Assembly (NCBI GenBank): GCA_016715065.1 | Contig: JADKBN010000020.1 | Coordinates: forward strand, 25,893-89,892 | Direction: 5' to 3' | Length of the DNA stretch: 64,000 nt | Source: Fibrobacterota bacterium | GTDB lineage: Bacteria > Fibrobacterota > Fibrobacteria > UBA5070 | Shown: piece after piece, positions 46,958-56,613 of the stretch | How the letters are laid out: every line of letters starts with the position of its first letter | Numbering within the stretch: the first letter of the stretch is position 1 | The notes under the pieces: generated by a model | Databases searched by the model: none | Told to the model about the DNA's origin: nothing | What the model saw: only the letters and a program-made list of their open reading frames with translations | Made by a program: the position numbers and the translations under genes

Positions 46958-47341
46958 GTGAAAAAGCTCAGAATCACAGTCGAAGGCAAAACCTACGAAG
47001 TCGTCGTCGAAACCATCGACGACACCTCCACCGGAGCCGCTCGTGTGGCTCCTCGCGCCGCAGCGGCCGCACCTGCCGCCGTGGCCTCGGCCCCGGCGCC
47101 CGTCGCCAAACCCGCCGCGGGCGGATCGGCCGCATCGGTCCGTTCCCAGTTGGCCGGACGCATCGTCTCGGTCGATGTCAAGGAAGGGGATGCCGTCAAA
47201 GCCGGCCAGCAGATGCTGGTGCTGGAAGCCATGAAGATGAACACTCCGGTGACCGCGCCCAAGGACGGCAAGGTCGCCAAGATCCATGTCGCCGCAGGCG
47301 AGACCGTGGAAGAGGGCCAGGCTCTCTTGGACGTGGAGTGA
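46958..47341 (+). CDS. Biotin carboxyl carrier subunit of methylmalonyl-CoA (de)carboxylase
   Basis: 127 residues from GTG 46958 ('aaaagga' 8 bp upstream). 'KLRITVEGKTYEVVVETID' start, Ala/Pro-rich hinge (residues 30-60) and a biotinyl domain with Lys93 in 'LVLEAMKMNTPVTAPKDGKV'. This layout, with a short N-terminal beta segment and a long Ala-Pro hinge, is typical of MmdC/OadA-type carriers, unlike the AccB at 34535-35008. The stop overlaps an alternative GTG of mutA. Confidence 0.92.
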   Translation: MKKLRITVEGKTYEVVVETIDDTSTGAARVAPRAAAAAPAAVASAPAPVAKPAAGGSAASVRSQLAGRIVSVDVKEGDAVKAGQQMLVLEAMKMNTPVTAPKDGKVAKIHVAAGETVEEGQALLDVE

Positions 47342-47346
47342 TCCCG

Positions 47347-49485
47347 ATGAGCGACAAACCCAAGCTGCTCTCGGAATTCGCCGAGGTTCCCTTCGAGAAG
47401 TGGAAAGCCCAGGTAGAAGCCGAACTCAAGGGCGTCCCGTACGAGAAGAAACTCGTCTCGGGCACCTACGAAGGCATCACCGTCCAGCCCATCTACAACG
47501 CGTCCGACGTGGCCGGCCTGGAGCATCTGAAGGCCAAGCCCGGCTACGGCCAGCTTGCCCGCGGCTCCTCGTTCGAGGGCTACGCCGCGGAATCCTGGGA
47601 AGTCTCGCAGGAACTGCCCTATCCGGGTCCCCGCGAGTTCAATCAGGCCGCTAGACACGATTTGTCACGCGGCCTCACGGCGCTGAACCTGAACCTCGAC
47701 CACGCCACCCGTGCCGGCATCGACCCCGATTCCGCCATCGAAGGCGACGTGGGCAAGGGTGGCGTCAGCATCGCGACCATCAAGGATCTTTCCGTCGCTC
47801 TGGAAGACATCGACCTTGAGAAGACTTCACTGTTCGTTCGCTCCGGTGCTTCGGGACTTCCGTTCGCCGCGCTCTTGGCTGCACTGATCAAGAGCCGCGA
47901 TCTGGACGTCAAGAAGCTTCGCGGCTGCATCGAGATGGACCCGCTGGGCGTTTTGGCCCACGAAGGGACCCTTCCGCAATCGCTCGATGAAGCGTATCGC
48001 GAAATGGCCCAGCTCACCCTGTGGGCCGAGCGCGAGGCTCCCAGCCTGCAGACCGCTTGTGTCCACAGCCGTTCCTTCCTGGAAGCCGGCGGTAGCGCCG
48101 TCCAGGAGCTGGCCTTTGCGCTGGCTTTGGGCGCCGAATACATTCGCGAGCTGGGCAAGCGCGGAGTGGCGGTGGATACCATCGCTCCTCGCATGCGCTT
48201 CGCCTTCAGCGTGGGCCCCAATTTCTTCATGGAAATCGCCAAGTTCCGCGCCGCGCGTCTGCTCTGGAGCCGCATCGTGGACGCCTTTGGTGGCAACATG
48301 TGCTCGCAGAGCATGAGCATCCATGCCCGTACGGCCTTGTTCAACAAGTCCAAACTGGACCCGTACGCGAACATGCTTCGCACCACCACCGAGAGCTTCT
48401 CGGCCGTGTTGGGCGGTGTGCAGTCCTTGCAGGTGACTCCGTTCGACGAAGTGTTCGGTCTGCCCGACGAATTCTCCCGTCGTATCGCCCGCAACACCCA
48501 AATCTTGCTGGCCACCGAAGGCCAGCTCCGTCATGTGGTGGACCCGGCCGGTGGATCGTGGGCCGTGGAATGGCTCACCGATCAGATCGCCCAGAAGGCA
48601 TGGGAATTGTTCCAGGCGGTGGAAAGCAAGGGCGGCGCGTTCGAGGCGCTCAAGTCCGGGTTCATCCAGTCCGAGATCGAAAAGGTCTCCAAGGCCAAGG
48701 ATGCCGCTCTGGCCACCCGCAAGGATGTCCAGGTCGGCGTGAACCAGTACGCCAACATCTCGGAAAAGAAGATCGAGGGCCGCAAGCCCGATTACGCGGC
48801 GATCTACAAGTCGCGCGTGGTCACGGTTACCGAATACCGCACCGCCTACGACGATGTCAAGCACTCCAAGGTGATCGGAAAGCTTTCCGACCTCATGGGT
48901 GTGACCGACGAGAAAATGGTGAATGCGGCGATCGAAGCTGTCCAAACCGGTGCCACGCTGGGTGAAATCACCCGCGTCATCCGGGCAGGTGATGCCGAGC
49001 GTCCTTCCATCGAGCCTCTCAAGTTGCACCGCTTGTCGGAGCCGTTCGAGAAACTGCGCGATGCCGCCGATCGCCATCTGGTCAAGACCGGTTGGCGTCC
49101 GCGCGTGTTTTTGGCCACCATGGGTCCGGTTTCGCAGCACAAGGGCCGCGGCGACTTCTCGCGCGGTTTCTTCGAAGTGGGTGGATTCGAGGTGGTGTAT
49201 CCGAACGGATTCGATTCCGTGGCCGCCGCTGTCCAAGCCGCTGTCGATTCGGGGACCAAAGCGGTCACCATCTGCAGCACCGACGACACCTATCCCGAAC
49301 TCGTCCCCCAGCTGGTGCCGGCCCTCAAGGCCGCGATCCCCGGCGTGACCGTGATCCTGGCGGGCTATCCAGCCGATCAGATCGAAGCCCACAAGGCGTC
49401 CGGAATCGACGATTTCATCCACGTCCGCGCCAACCTCCTGCAGGTCCTCGGCGGCCTTCAGAAGAAGATCGGAGTGCAGGCATGA
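47347..49485 (+). CDS. mutA: Methylmalonyl-CoA mutase small (beta) subunit
   Basis: 712 residues from ATG 47347, with 'ggag' 8 bp upstream; a GTG at 47338 would add 3 residues. The TIM-barrel part is recognisable ('YPGPREFNQAARHDLSRG', 'ALALGAEYIRELGKRGVAVD', 'MRFAFSVGPNFFMEIAKFRA', 'QSLQVTPFDEVFGLPDEFSR'). The C-terminal flavodoxin-like domain lacks the cobalamin-binding D-x-H-x-x-G motif present in mutB, as expected for the non-catalytic subunit. It pairs with MutB to convert succinyl-CoA and methylmalonyl-CoA. Overlaps mutB by 4 bp. Confidence 0.95.
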   Translation: MSDKPKLLSEFAEVPFEKWKAQVEAELKGVPYEKKLVSGTYEGITVQPIYNASDVAGLEHLKAKPGYGQLARGSSFEGYAAESWEVSQELPYPGPREFNQAARHDLSRGLTALNLNLDHATRAGIDPDSAIEGDVGKGGVSIATIKDLSVALEDIDLEKTSLFVRSGASGLPFAALLAALIKSRDLDVKKLRGCIEMDPLGVLAHEGTLPQSLDEAYREMAQLTLWAEREAPSLQTACVHSRSFLEAGGSAVQELAFALALGAEYIRELGKRGVAVDTIAPRMRFAFSVGPNFFMEIAKFRAARLLWSRIVDAFGGNMCSQSMSIHARTALFNKSKLDPYANMLRTTTESFSAVLGGVQSLQVTPFDEVFGLPDEFSRRIARNTQILLATEGQLRHVVDPAGGSWAVEWLTDQIAQKAWELFQAVESKGGAFEALKSGFIQSEIEKVSKAKDAALATRKDVQVGVNQYANISEKKIEGRKPDYAAIYKSRVVTVTEYRTAYDDVKHSKVIGKLSDLMGVTDEKMVNAAIEAVQTGATLGEITRVIRAGDAERPSIEPLKLHRLSEPFEKLRDAADRHLVKTGWRPRVFLATMGPVSQHKGRGDFSRGFFEVGGFEVVYPNGFDSVAAAVQAAVDSGTKAVTICSTDDTYPELVPQLVPALKAAIPGVTVILAGYPADQIEAHKASGIDDFIHVRANLLQVLGGLQKKIGVQA

Positions 49486-51659
49486 GCATCGACTTCACCA
49501 AGCTTTCGTACAAGAAAGCTGAACCTGCCAAGGTCGATTACGACACCTGGGTCGCATCGGTGGAAGCCAAAACCGGAAAGAAGATCTCGGATCTGTTGTG
49601 GGACACCCTGGAGCAGATCCAGGTCAAGCCCCTCTACGGTCCCGAAGATTCCGAATCGTTGGAGCACGTGAAGTACACGTCCGGCATTCCTCCGTTCCTG
49701 CGCGGTCCGTACACCACCATGTACGTGAACAAGCCTTGGACCGTGCGCCAGTACGCGGGCTTTTCCACGGCAGAAGAATCCAACGCATTCTACAAGCGCA
49801 ACCTGGCCGCTGGCCAGAAGGGCTTGTCGGTCGCGTTCGACTTGGCCACCCATCGCGGTTACGACTCCGACCACCCTCGTGTGGTCGGTGACGTCGGCAA
49901 GGCCGGTGTGGCGATCGACTCCATCTTGGACATGAAGATTCTGTTCGACGGAATCCCGTTGGATCAGATGTCGGTGTCCATGACCATGAACGGCGCCGTG
50001 CTGCCCATCCTCGCGTTCTTCATCGTCACCGCTGAAGAACAGGGCGTGTCGATGGACAAGCTCACGGGCACCATCCAAAACGACATCCTCAAAGAGTACA
50101 TGGTTCGCAACACGTACATCTATCCTCCCGAAGGATCGATGAGGTCGATCGCGGACATCTTCGAGTTCACCTCGAAGTACATGCCCAAGTACAACTCCAT
50201 TTCGATTTCCGGCTACCACATGCAGGAAGCCGGCGCCACCGCCGACATCGAAATGGCCTACACGCTGGCTGACGGCCTGGAATACGTCCGTACCGGCATG
50301 AAGGCAGGAATCGACGTCGATGCGTTCGCGCCTCGGTTGTCGTTCTTCTGGGCCGAGGGCATGAACTACTTCATGGAAGTCGCCAAGCTCCGCGCCGGGC
50401 GTCTGCTGTGGGCCAAGATCATCAAGCAGTTCAACCCCAAGTCGAACAAGTCCATGGCCCTGCGTACCCACTCGCAGACCTCGGGCTGGTCGCTCACCGA
50501 GCAGGACCCGTTCAACAACATCGCGCGTACCTGCATCGAAGCGATGTCGGCCGCGATGGGCCACACGCAGTCGTTGCACACCAATGCTCTGGACGAAGCC
50601 ATCGCCTTGCCCACGGACTTTTCCGCGCGCATCGCTCGCAACACCCAGCTCTTCCTGCAGGACGAGACCGGGATTTGCAAAATCGTGGATCCATGGGGTG
50701 GTTCGTACTACGTCGAAGCGTTGACCAACGAGTTGATGCATCGCGCCTGGAAGCTCATCGAGGAAGTGGAAGAGCTCGGTGGCATGTCGAAGGCGATCGA
50801 GACCGGTCTGCCCAAGATGCGCATCGAAGAAGCCGCCGCACGCCGTCAGGCGCGCATCGACTCGGGCAAGGAAGTGATCGTGGGTGTCAACCGGTTCCGT
50901 CTGGAGCAGGAAGACGCCCTCGAGATTCTGGACGTCGACAACGCCTCGGTCCGCGACTCGCAGATCAAGCGCTTGGCCAAGCTGCGCGCCGATCGCGACG
51001 AAGCCAAGGTGCAGGCCGCGTTGAGCAACATCACCAAGGCCGCCTCCGGAGAAATCCAGGGCAACTTGTTGGCGTTGGCAATCGAGGCCGCGCGCGTTCG
51101 CGCTTCGTTGGGCGAAATTTCCTTTGCTCTGGAAAAGGTCTGGGGGAGGCACAAAGCCGTGATCCGTTCCATTTCCGGCGTGTACAGCGCCGAGTTCGGC
51201 GAAGCCGACGAAGTCGCCAATGTCCGCAAGGCCACGGATGATTTCGAGAAGGCGCAGGGACGTCGTCCTCGCATCATGATCGCCAAGATGGGCCAAGACG
51301 GACACGACCGCGGCGCCAAGGTGGTGGCTACGGCCTATGCCGACCTCGGCTTCGACGTCGACATCGGACCCTTGTTCCAGACGCCGGAAGAAACCGCCCG
51401 TCAGGCGGTGGAAAACGACGTGCACGTGGTGGGAATGTCTTCGCTGGCCGCCGGCCACAAGACCTTGCTTCCGCAGCTGCGCGACGAACTGGCCAAGCTG
51501 GGACGTCCCGACATCATGATCATCTGCGGCGGCGTGATTCCCGCCCAGGACTACGACTTCCTCCTGAAGAACGGCGCTGCCGCCATCTTCGGGCCTGGAA
51601 CCGTGATCCCGGTGGCCGCGCAGAAGATGATTGATGAGCTGAATCGCAGGCTCGCCTGA
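49482..51659 (+). CDS. mutB: Methylmalonyl-CoA mutase large (alpha) subunit, cobalamin-dependent
   Basis: 725 residues from ATG 49482, overlapping the mutA stop (ATGA); longer frames reading into mutA are rejected. 'YTTMYVNKPWTVRQYAGFST' and 'GLSVAFDLATHRGYDSDHP' are the substrate-channel motifs; 'RTHSQTSGWSLTEQDPFNN' and 'MGHTQSLHTNALDEAIALP' follow. The B12-binding domain has D-G-H608-D-R-G in 'MGQDGHDRGAKVVATAY', then 'VVGMSSLAAGHKTLLP' and 'IICGGVIPAQDY'. The coenzyme-B12-dependent rearrangement links succinate and propionate metabolism. The chaperone MeaB is not adjacent; a terminator follows. Confidence 0.97.
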   Translation: MSIDFTKLSYKKAEPAKVDYDTWVASVEAKTGKKISDLLWDTLEQIQVKPLYGPEDSESLEHVKYTSGIPPFLRGPYTTMYVNKPWTVRQYAGFSTAEESNAFYKRNLAAGQKGLSVAFDLATHRGYDSDHPRVVGDVGKAGVAIDSILDMKILFDGIPLDQMSVSMTMNGAVLPILAFFIVTAEEQGVSMDKLTGTIQNDILKEYMVRNTYIYPPEGSMRSIADIFEFTSKYMPKYNSISISGYHMQEAGATADIEMAYTLADGLEYVRTGMKAGIDVDAFAPRLSFFWAEGMNYFMEVAKLRAGRLLWAKIIKQFNPKSNKSMALRTHSQTSGWSLTEQDPFNNIARTCIEAMSAAMGHTQSLHTNALDEAIALPTDFSARIARNTQLFLQDETGICKIVDPWGGSYYVEALTNELMHRAWKLIEEVEELGGMSKAIETGLPKMRIEEAAARRQARIDSGKEVIVGVNRFRLEQEDALEILDVDNASVRDSQIKRLAKLRADRDEAKVQAALSNITKAASGEIQGNLLALAIEAARVRASLGEISFALEKVWGRHKAVIRSISGVYSAEFGEADEVANVRKATDDFEKAQGRRPRIMIAKMGQDGHDRGAKVVATAYADLGFDVDIGPLFQTPEETARQAVENDVHVVGMSSLAAGHKTLLPQLRDELAKLGRPDIMIICGGVIPAQDYDFLLKNGAAAIFGPGTVIPVAAQKMIDELNRRLA

Positions 51660-51685
51660 TCGCTTAGGTCAGACAGAAAATGATG

Positions 51686-51718
51686 AGCCCTGTTCCGGTC
51701 CCCGGGACAGGGCTTTTT
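51686..51718 (+). terminator. rho-independent terminator after mutB
   Basis: 'agccctgt' pairs with 'acagggct' with a T5 run directly after. It closes the mce-mutB cluster. Confidence 0.9.
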
Positions 51719-51865
51719 CGTGCGTGGAGAGCTGGGGCTCGATCCGATGGCTTTTGTAGAAACTACCAAAGCGTTGTCTTGCAACTTCGGGGTCTGTACC
51801 GCTTTATCCCCTAGATTCACAGGTGTTCAACAGATACCTCACCCGGATCTCGAAAGGTGGCGACC

Positions 51866-53311
51866 ATGCGCCTGTCCCTTTTACTGTGTCTTTCCTTCGT
51901 GTTGGGGCATGCAGTGCAAGCCCAAACCATCGCCCTCCGCGGCACCGTGAAGAATGAAAGCGGAGCTCCTGTTGCCGGAGCGACGGTTGCACTCGATTCC
52001 AAGCAGCTGAAGGCGACCACCGACGCCAGCGGCACCTACACATTGAGTGGCGGAACCGATGCGATCGGGGATCGGGCCATGGGTTCGGGTTCGATTTCGT
52101 ATTCCGGACGTTTTTTGACCGCCACGCTCTCGGAACCTTCCGCCGTGCGCATCGAGTGGCTGGATCTGGCCGGAACGCGCTTGGCGTTGGTGGAGCAGAA
52201 CGCATCGGCTGGCCAATTTGTCTTCGATCTCTCGAAGGTTTCTGTCGGCACCTCGATGGTTCTCGTGCGTGCCAGCATCGCCGGTCGGTCCACGACCTTC
52301 CGGCTGATCCGTGCGGCCAACGGGGATCGACCCTTGGTGGCGGAGCAGATTCTGTCCGCCGCCGCGCGTTCGATGGCCGTGGTGGACTCCTTGAAGGTTT
52401 CTGCCACCGGCTACCTTTCCAAGACGGTCCAGCTTTCCAGCTACGAGGCGACGATGGATATCACCCTCGGTGCGGTCGCCACCTGCAATCCAGCCGACAA
52501 GACGCCAGATCCGGTGAAGGTGACGGCGACTCTCGGAGGCAGTCCTCTGACGGGTTCCCACCAGGTGGTGATCGAGACCGACCCAGGCCTGGCAGGCAAA
52601 ACCATTTATCGGCCCAGCGACCTTGGACCCGGGAAAAAGTATCCGATCCTGGTGTGGGGCAATGGCGGCTGTGGTCGCAATTCCACCGAAACGGCCGATT
52701 ATTATGCGGAGATCGCTTCGCACGGGTACATCGTCATCAATGAGGGAACACCAGGTGGATCCGGCAGCTATGACATGGGAGCCGGACTGGGAACCCTTGG
52801 AGGATACCTCATCAAGGGCTTCGACTGGGCGCTCCAGCAGAACGGCAAGCCCTGCAGCCGCTTCTATCAGAGTTTGGACACCATGGTCGGTTCGTTTGGA
52901 TGGTCTTGTGGCGGAATCATGGCCTACGGTGCCGCGATGGATCCGCGAGTGGACGCGACCATCATCATGAGCAGCGGTTTCACGAGCCCCGACCAAGCAA
53001 GCTTGAACAAGCTCCGCGCCCCAATCGCCTATGCGATCGGAGGCTCCGGCGACATCGCCTATCCCAACGGCCTGCGCGACTTCAATGCCATCTCCCACTT
53101 GCCCACCGTGTTCGCCAACGTGCCCAGCGCGGGCCATGGAGGCACCTACTGGGCGGACAACGGCGGCGAATTCGCGAAGTTCGCCGTGGCTTGGTTCAAC
53201 TGGTACCTCAAGGGCGATACCGGTGCAACCGGTCGTCTGAAGTTCATCGGGAACACATGCGCCTTCTGCAGCGGACAGTGGTCCACCATGCAGACCAAAA
53301 AGCTTCCATGA
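51866..53311 (+). CDS. Secreted alpha/beta hydrolase with N-terminal carboxypeptidase-regulatory-like domain
   Basis: 481 residues from ATG 51866 ('aaagg' 8 bp upstream; a GTG 9 bp earlier is alternative). Signal peptide (LSLLLCLSFVLGHAVQAQT). Residues 24-60 form a carboxypeptidase-regulatory-like domain ('LRGTVKNESGAPVAGATVAL', 'ATTDASGTYTLSGG'), followed by a T9SS-cargo-like beta stretch. The C-terminal half is an alpha/beta hydrolase: oxyanion region 'YPILVWGNGGCG', nucleophile Ser347 in 'SFGWSCGGIMAYGA', possible acid Asp396 (GGSGDIAYPNG) and His424 (SAGHGGTYW). This resembles the dienelactone/PETase-chlorophyllase group acting on polysaccharide or polyester esters. Substrate unknown. Confidence 0.83.
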   Translation: MRLSLLLCLSFVLGHAVQAQTIALRGTVKNESGAPVAGATVALDSKQLKATTDASGTYTLSGGTDAIGDRAMGSGSISYSGRFLTATLSEPSAVRIEWLDLAGTRLALVEQNASAGQFVFDLSKVSVGTSMVLVRASIAGRSTTFRLIRAANGDRPLVAEQILSAAARSMAVVDSLKVSATGYLSKTVQLSSYEATMDITLGAVATCNPADKTPDPVKVTATLGGSPLTGSHQVVIETDPGLAGKTIYRPSDLGPGKKYPILVWGNGGCGRNSTETADYYAEIASHGYIVINEGTPGGSGSYDMGAGLGTLGGYLIKGFDWALQQNGKPCSRFYQSLDTMVGSFGWSCGGIMAYGAAMDPRVDATIIMSSGFTSPDQASLNKLRAPIAYAIGGSGDIAYPNGLRDFNAISHLPTVFANVPSAGHGGTYWADNGGEFAKFAVAWFNWYLKGDTGATGRLKFIGNTCAFCSGQWSTMQTKKLP

Positions 53312-53360
53312 TCCATTGACCCGCAATCGATCGAAAGGCGCTCCTGGCTGAGGAGCGCTG

Positions 53361-53396
53361 GGCCCCGCTCCTGGATCCCGGGGACGGGGCCTTTTC
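53361..53396 (+). terminator. rho-independent terminator after hydrolase gene
   Basis: 'ggccccg' pairs with 'cggggcc' over a 16-nt G/C-rich loop and is followed by TTTTC. Confidence 0.78.
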
Positions 53397-53664
53397 ATGT
53401 CCTCTCCACGAAGATTCCCGGTACAACTTCCTTCAAATCTGCACCGGTCGGAATTCCCTTCGGTGCCGGCTCCGCGTACCCGTCGACCCACTCGAAAAGC
53501 GAGGACGAGCATGCCTGGCAATCGTTCGAGTCCGCCGTGCAGGACCGTTTTTCCGCGCAGGTACACGCGGGGTTGTTTTATAAGATCATCTGAACGGGAA
53601 AGCATCCCGGTACGGACCCGGTGTCGAACAAACCGGATCGATCTTACGCGAGGCGAGGTATGTG
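53397..53664 (+). promoter_or_regulatory. 268-bp leader of GH30-like gene
   Basis: No credible coding frame or RNA motif is seen in this stretch; the ORFs crossing it run into the GH30-like gene in the wrong frame. An AT-rich patch 'ttgttttataagat' around 53573-53586 could be a promoter element. The ribosome site 'gcgagg' lies just before ATG 53665. Confidence 0.3.
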
Positions 53665-55392
53665 ATGATCCGTGGAATCGTTGTCGGAGCGCTCGTGTGG
53701 GGTGGGATTTCCACGGCATCGGCCGCCGTGGAAAACATCACGGTGAGGGTCACTTCCGATTCTCGACGGATTCCGTCAAATCCGGAAGGCAGGTTCCAGG
53801 GTTTCGGAGTCAATCTGGTCACCAACGCCAACTGGTACCCGATGGCTTCCCAGGAGCTGCGCGACAAATGCGTGAAGCTTTTCTGGAAGGATCTCGATCT
53901 GCGCACCATGCGGTTGTGGTGCTACGGAACCCACTCCTCCCACTGGAGCGCCAAGGAGATGGCCGATCGGTTCCAGCCTTACATCGACGATGTGAGGAGG
54001 CAACAGAGGATGCCACTGAGTTTCATCTTCGCCGTGGATCTGGGTTTGAGCCATGCCGGCGATTCGTTGGCGAGTTTCAGCTCGATGACCACGGATTCGC
54101 TTTTGCAATTTCGGGTATCCGCCTTCGCGGGAACACTCGATTCCTTGGTTCGGGTCCATGGGATCGACATCGAATACGTGGAGGCGACCAACGAACCGGC
54201 CTTCTTCCAGAAGGAAGGAGGTTGGCAGAACCGGGCGTTGTGGAGCAAGGTTCTGACGCTGACCCGGATCTGGCGCAAGGAGCTGGATCGGAGGGGGTTG
54301 GGTTCCATCAAGGTTCTCGCGGCGTCCAATTGCGTGCCTTCGGCGGGGGATGCCGGTCTTGTCGAATCGTTCAAGAACGACCAGGCGAGTTTAGCCGCGT
54401 GGGGAGGGTATTCGTTCCACTCGTATGGTTCGGGACTGCTCAAGTCCGTACGGGACCTCATGGCCGGGGTGGATCTTCCCATGATTCAGACAGAATCTGG
54501 CGAGGCGCCTCGCCAGCGCAGTGTCGCCCACGCCATCAGCGATCTCAACCTTGGAGCCACGCGATGGCTTCATTTCCTGGGATACGAATGGGTGCCCTAC
54601 TACGAGGATGGAGCCGGAGGGGAGAACACCCTTGATGCGTCGGGAATCTTCCTGTCCGGGTTCACCGATGTGGGCAAGCCGACCATGGATCTGCATCTGT
54701 ATCCCAAGTACTTCTTCTTCCGGGAGCTTTCGCGAGCCGTACCTCCGGGCGCCATCATCCGGCGCTGCTCCACGGACATCGTCGGCAATGCCGCATACAC
54801 CCACATGGAGGTCACCGACGGTGTGCGGAGCCCCCTGAACGCCTTGGCGGCGATCGTTCCAGACGGACGATTGTCCCTGATCGCCTACAACGCGAGCGAT
54901 ACCGCGGGAAACTACGACAAACCCTACCCTGCGATGCCCGAAAACATCGTGTTCGACATGCCGGAATTGGTTCAAGCAGGCGAGATCCAACTTCGCTTTC
55001 GCCTGGTGCGTCCGAACAAGGACACGATCGATCTTCCCGATTTGACGATGCGGGGAGGAAAGGTCCGCGTCGAGAGCCTGAAATTCGGGGAAATGGCGGT
55101 TCTGAGGTCGAGAAACGTCTTGTTCGATGCGACCGTTCCGGCATCGAGTCCAACGATCCGATCCGAGGCCGCCATCCAAATCCTCCATTCGACCGAAGGT
55201 GTCCGTATCGAGGGTCTGGTTCCAGGGTCGCAGTTGCACGTGGGTACGGTCGATGGTCGGTGGACACGGCGCATGGTCGACGCCCAAGGTGCCTGCCAGA
55301 TATCGTCGAACGGAGGCAAGTCGGGAATCGTTTTCGTGCGCGCGGCGACGAGCAACGGAGGTTTCCGCCGAGAGGTACTTCTGCTCCCGTGA
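53665..55392 (+). CDS. Secreted GH30-like glycoside hydrolase
   Basis: 575 residues from ATG 53665 ('gcgagg' 6 bp upstream). Signal peptide (IRGIVVGALVWGGISTASAA). The (beta/alpha)8 barrel starts 'EGRFQGFGVNLVTNANWYPM', and the clan-A acid/base and nucleophile fit Glu177 in 'YVEATNEPAFFQ' and Glu277 in 'MIQTESGEAPRQ', 100 residues apart. 'LYPKYFFFRELSRAVPPGA' and the following beta-rich part fit the GH30 C-terminal side domain. Members cleave glucuronoxylan, beta-1,6-glucan or glucosylceramide; substrate cannot be assigned here. The end (residues 500-575) is a beta-domain ending 'NGGFRREVLLLP', which may be a sorting domain. Confidence 0.78.
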   Translation: MIRGIVVGALVWGGISTASAAVENITVRVTSDSRRIPSNPEGRFQGFGVNLVTNANWYPMASQELRDKCVKLFWKDLDLRTMRLWCYGTHSSHWSAKEMADRFQPYIDDVRRQQRMPLSFIFAVDLGLSHAGDSLASFSSMTTDSLLQFRVSAFAGTLDSLVRVHGIDIEYVEATNEPAFFQKEGGWQNRALWSKVLTLTRIWRKELDRRGLGSIKVLAASNCVPSAGDAGLVESFKNDQASLAAWGGYSFHSYGSGLLKSVRDLMAGVDLPMIQTESGEAPRQRSVAHAISDLNLGATRWLHFLGYEWVPYYEDGAGGENTLDASGIFLSGFTDVGKPTMDLHLYPKYFFFRELSRAVPPGAIIRRCSTDIVGNAAYTHMEVTDGVRSPLNALAAIVPDGRLSLIAYNASDTAGNYDKPYPAMPENIVFDMPELVQAGEIQLRFRLVRPNKDTIDLPDLTMRGGKVRVESLKFGEMAVLRSRNVLFDATVPASSPTIRSEAAIQILHSTEGVRIEGLVPGSQLHVGTVDGRWTRRMVDAQGACQISSNGGKSGIVFVRAATSNGGFRREVLLLP

Positions 55393-55466
55393 ATTCCCTG
55401 CAGCGCCACCAGAGTCCGCTCGATTCGTACGGATGCAACAGGATGGCGCGCCTCCTCGCGGGTACC

Positions 55467-55922
55467 TCAGACGTTTTTTGTCCGACTCCACGCTAAAATC
55501 TGTCCTGCAAGATCTTCCAGGGTGTAGACCGGCACCAGGCCGGGGCGCACCAGGGAGGTCTGGATCTCCACGTCGATGCGTCGGCCGTAGTCGGGGTGCA
55601 TCCCGATGAACACGGGTTTGTCCGACATGTTCCAAACGCCCAGTTCGTAGAGCGTGATGGGGCAGAGGGTTTCGCAGGGGAACCAAAACGAGATGGCTTG
55701 GGCCTTGCGCAAGTGCTCGAATTCCCATTGGATCTGGAATCGCGAGGCGGAAGGGTCGTCGATCGGGAAATTTTCACGGCGAGGATTCAGCAGCGTCAGG
55801 TCGGCGTCGGTGAGCAATCCCACCAGTTGGTCGTGCCAGTTGGGGCATCCGCTGATGCCCCCGGCCAAAAACAGCGCGGTTTCGCTTCCTTCGTGGCGGG
55901 CGGGGCAGACGATGTGCTTCAT
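55467..55922 (-). CDS. Nucleoside 2-deoxyribosyltransferase-like protein
   Basis: 151 residues from ATG 55922, with 'aggag' about 10 bp upstream; an upstream TTG would add 8 residues. 'LFLAGGISGCPNWHDQLVGL' and 'LLNPRRENFPIDDPSASRFQ' followed by 'QIQWEFEHLRKAQAISFWFP' and 'CPITLYELG' match the Nuc_deoxyrib_tr/DUF4406-like fold, including the conserved Glu of 'YELG'. Such proteins cleave or exchange N-glycosidic bonds of nucleosides, some in phage or defence contexts; here no such context is seen. It converges with the GH30-like gene. Confidence 0.75.
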   Translation of the reverse strand: MKHIVCPARHEGSETALFLAGGISGCPNWHDQLVGLLTDADLTLLNPRRENFPIDDPSASRFQIQWEFEHLRKAQAISFWFPCETLCPITLYELGVWNMSDKPVFIGMHPDYGRRIDVEIQTSLVRPGLVPVYTLEDLAGQILAWSRTKNV

Positions 55923-56118
55923 GGTGATGGGTCTCCTAGCGACCAAATGCTAGTTCGTGCGCAGGTCGGCCGATGTGGCTCGCGGAGGATGCCGAGGACA
56001 CGGGCTCCTGCGGAAACGCTCGATGGAGAAAAAGTTTACCCAAAAATGGCTAAAGTCCTTCATGGGATCCGTCGACAACGGATGTGGGTGAGATCTGCTT
56101 TAGTGGAGGGAGGGTGCC

Positions 56119-56595
56119 ATGCCGACCGATCCGATCAAGTTGATGCGTCAAATCATGCAGCCGATGGACTCGGGCTCGGCCCCGCCGGCTGGGCCTGCGA
56201 AGATGGAACCCAAAGGAACCTCGCAATCCGAGGCGACCGCAAGCCAGGCCAGGGACTACGTGGTTTCCCAAAGCCTCAAGTCCAAGATGTCCGGTGAGTC
56301 GGCCAGCGGAACCACCAGCTTTGACCTCGCAAGCGCCAATGCCAAAGAGATCCAGAGCTACTACGAAAGCGCCGCCAAAGCGCGCAAAGCAGAGGCTGCG
56401 TCGGCCACCAAGTCCGACTCCTTGCAGGGCGTGCTTTCCCAGACGCAAGGCGCAACCGGGAACATCGCTCTCAAGCCCGAAGTGCAATCAAGCTTGAACC
56501 AGCGGGTCCAAACCAAGGAGGATGCCGCGATGAAGGCCATCGATCCGAGGCTCGCGAACATCCTCGGGGTTTCCAAGATCATCGGAGCCGCCTGA
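56119..56595 (+). CDS. Uncharacterised Ala/Ser/Lys-rich protein
   Basis: 158 residues with a very strong ribosome site ('ggagggaggg' before ATG 56119). No signal peptide, membrane segment or known domain. Polar, probably largely helical or disordered: 'SGESASGTTSFDLASANAKE', 'YESAAKARKAEAASATKSDS', ending 'DPRLANILGVSKIIGAA'. The gene is flanked by two minus-strand genes and its end is 18 bp from the hrpB stop. Composition and strong ribosome site support a real, probably abundant protein; function unknown. Confidence 0.62.
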   Translation: MPTDPIKLMRQIMQPMDSGSAPPAGPAKMEPKGTSQSEATASQARDYVVSQSLKSKMSGESASGTTSFDLASANAKEIQSYYESAAKARKAEAASATKSDSLQGVLSQTQGATGNIALKPEVQSSLNQRVQTKEDAAMKAIDPRLANILGVSKIIGAA

Positions 56596-56613
56596 GCGAA
56601 GGTTCCCCCCTGG

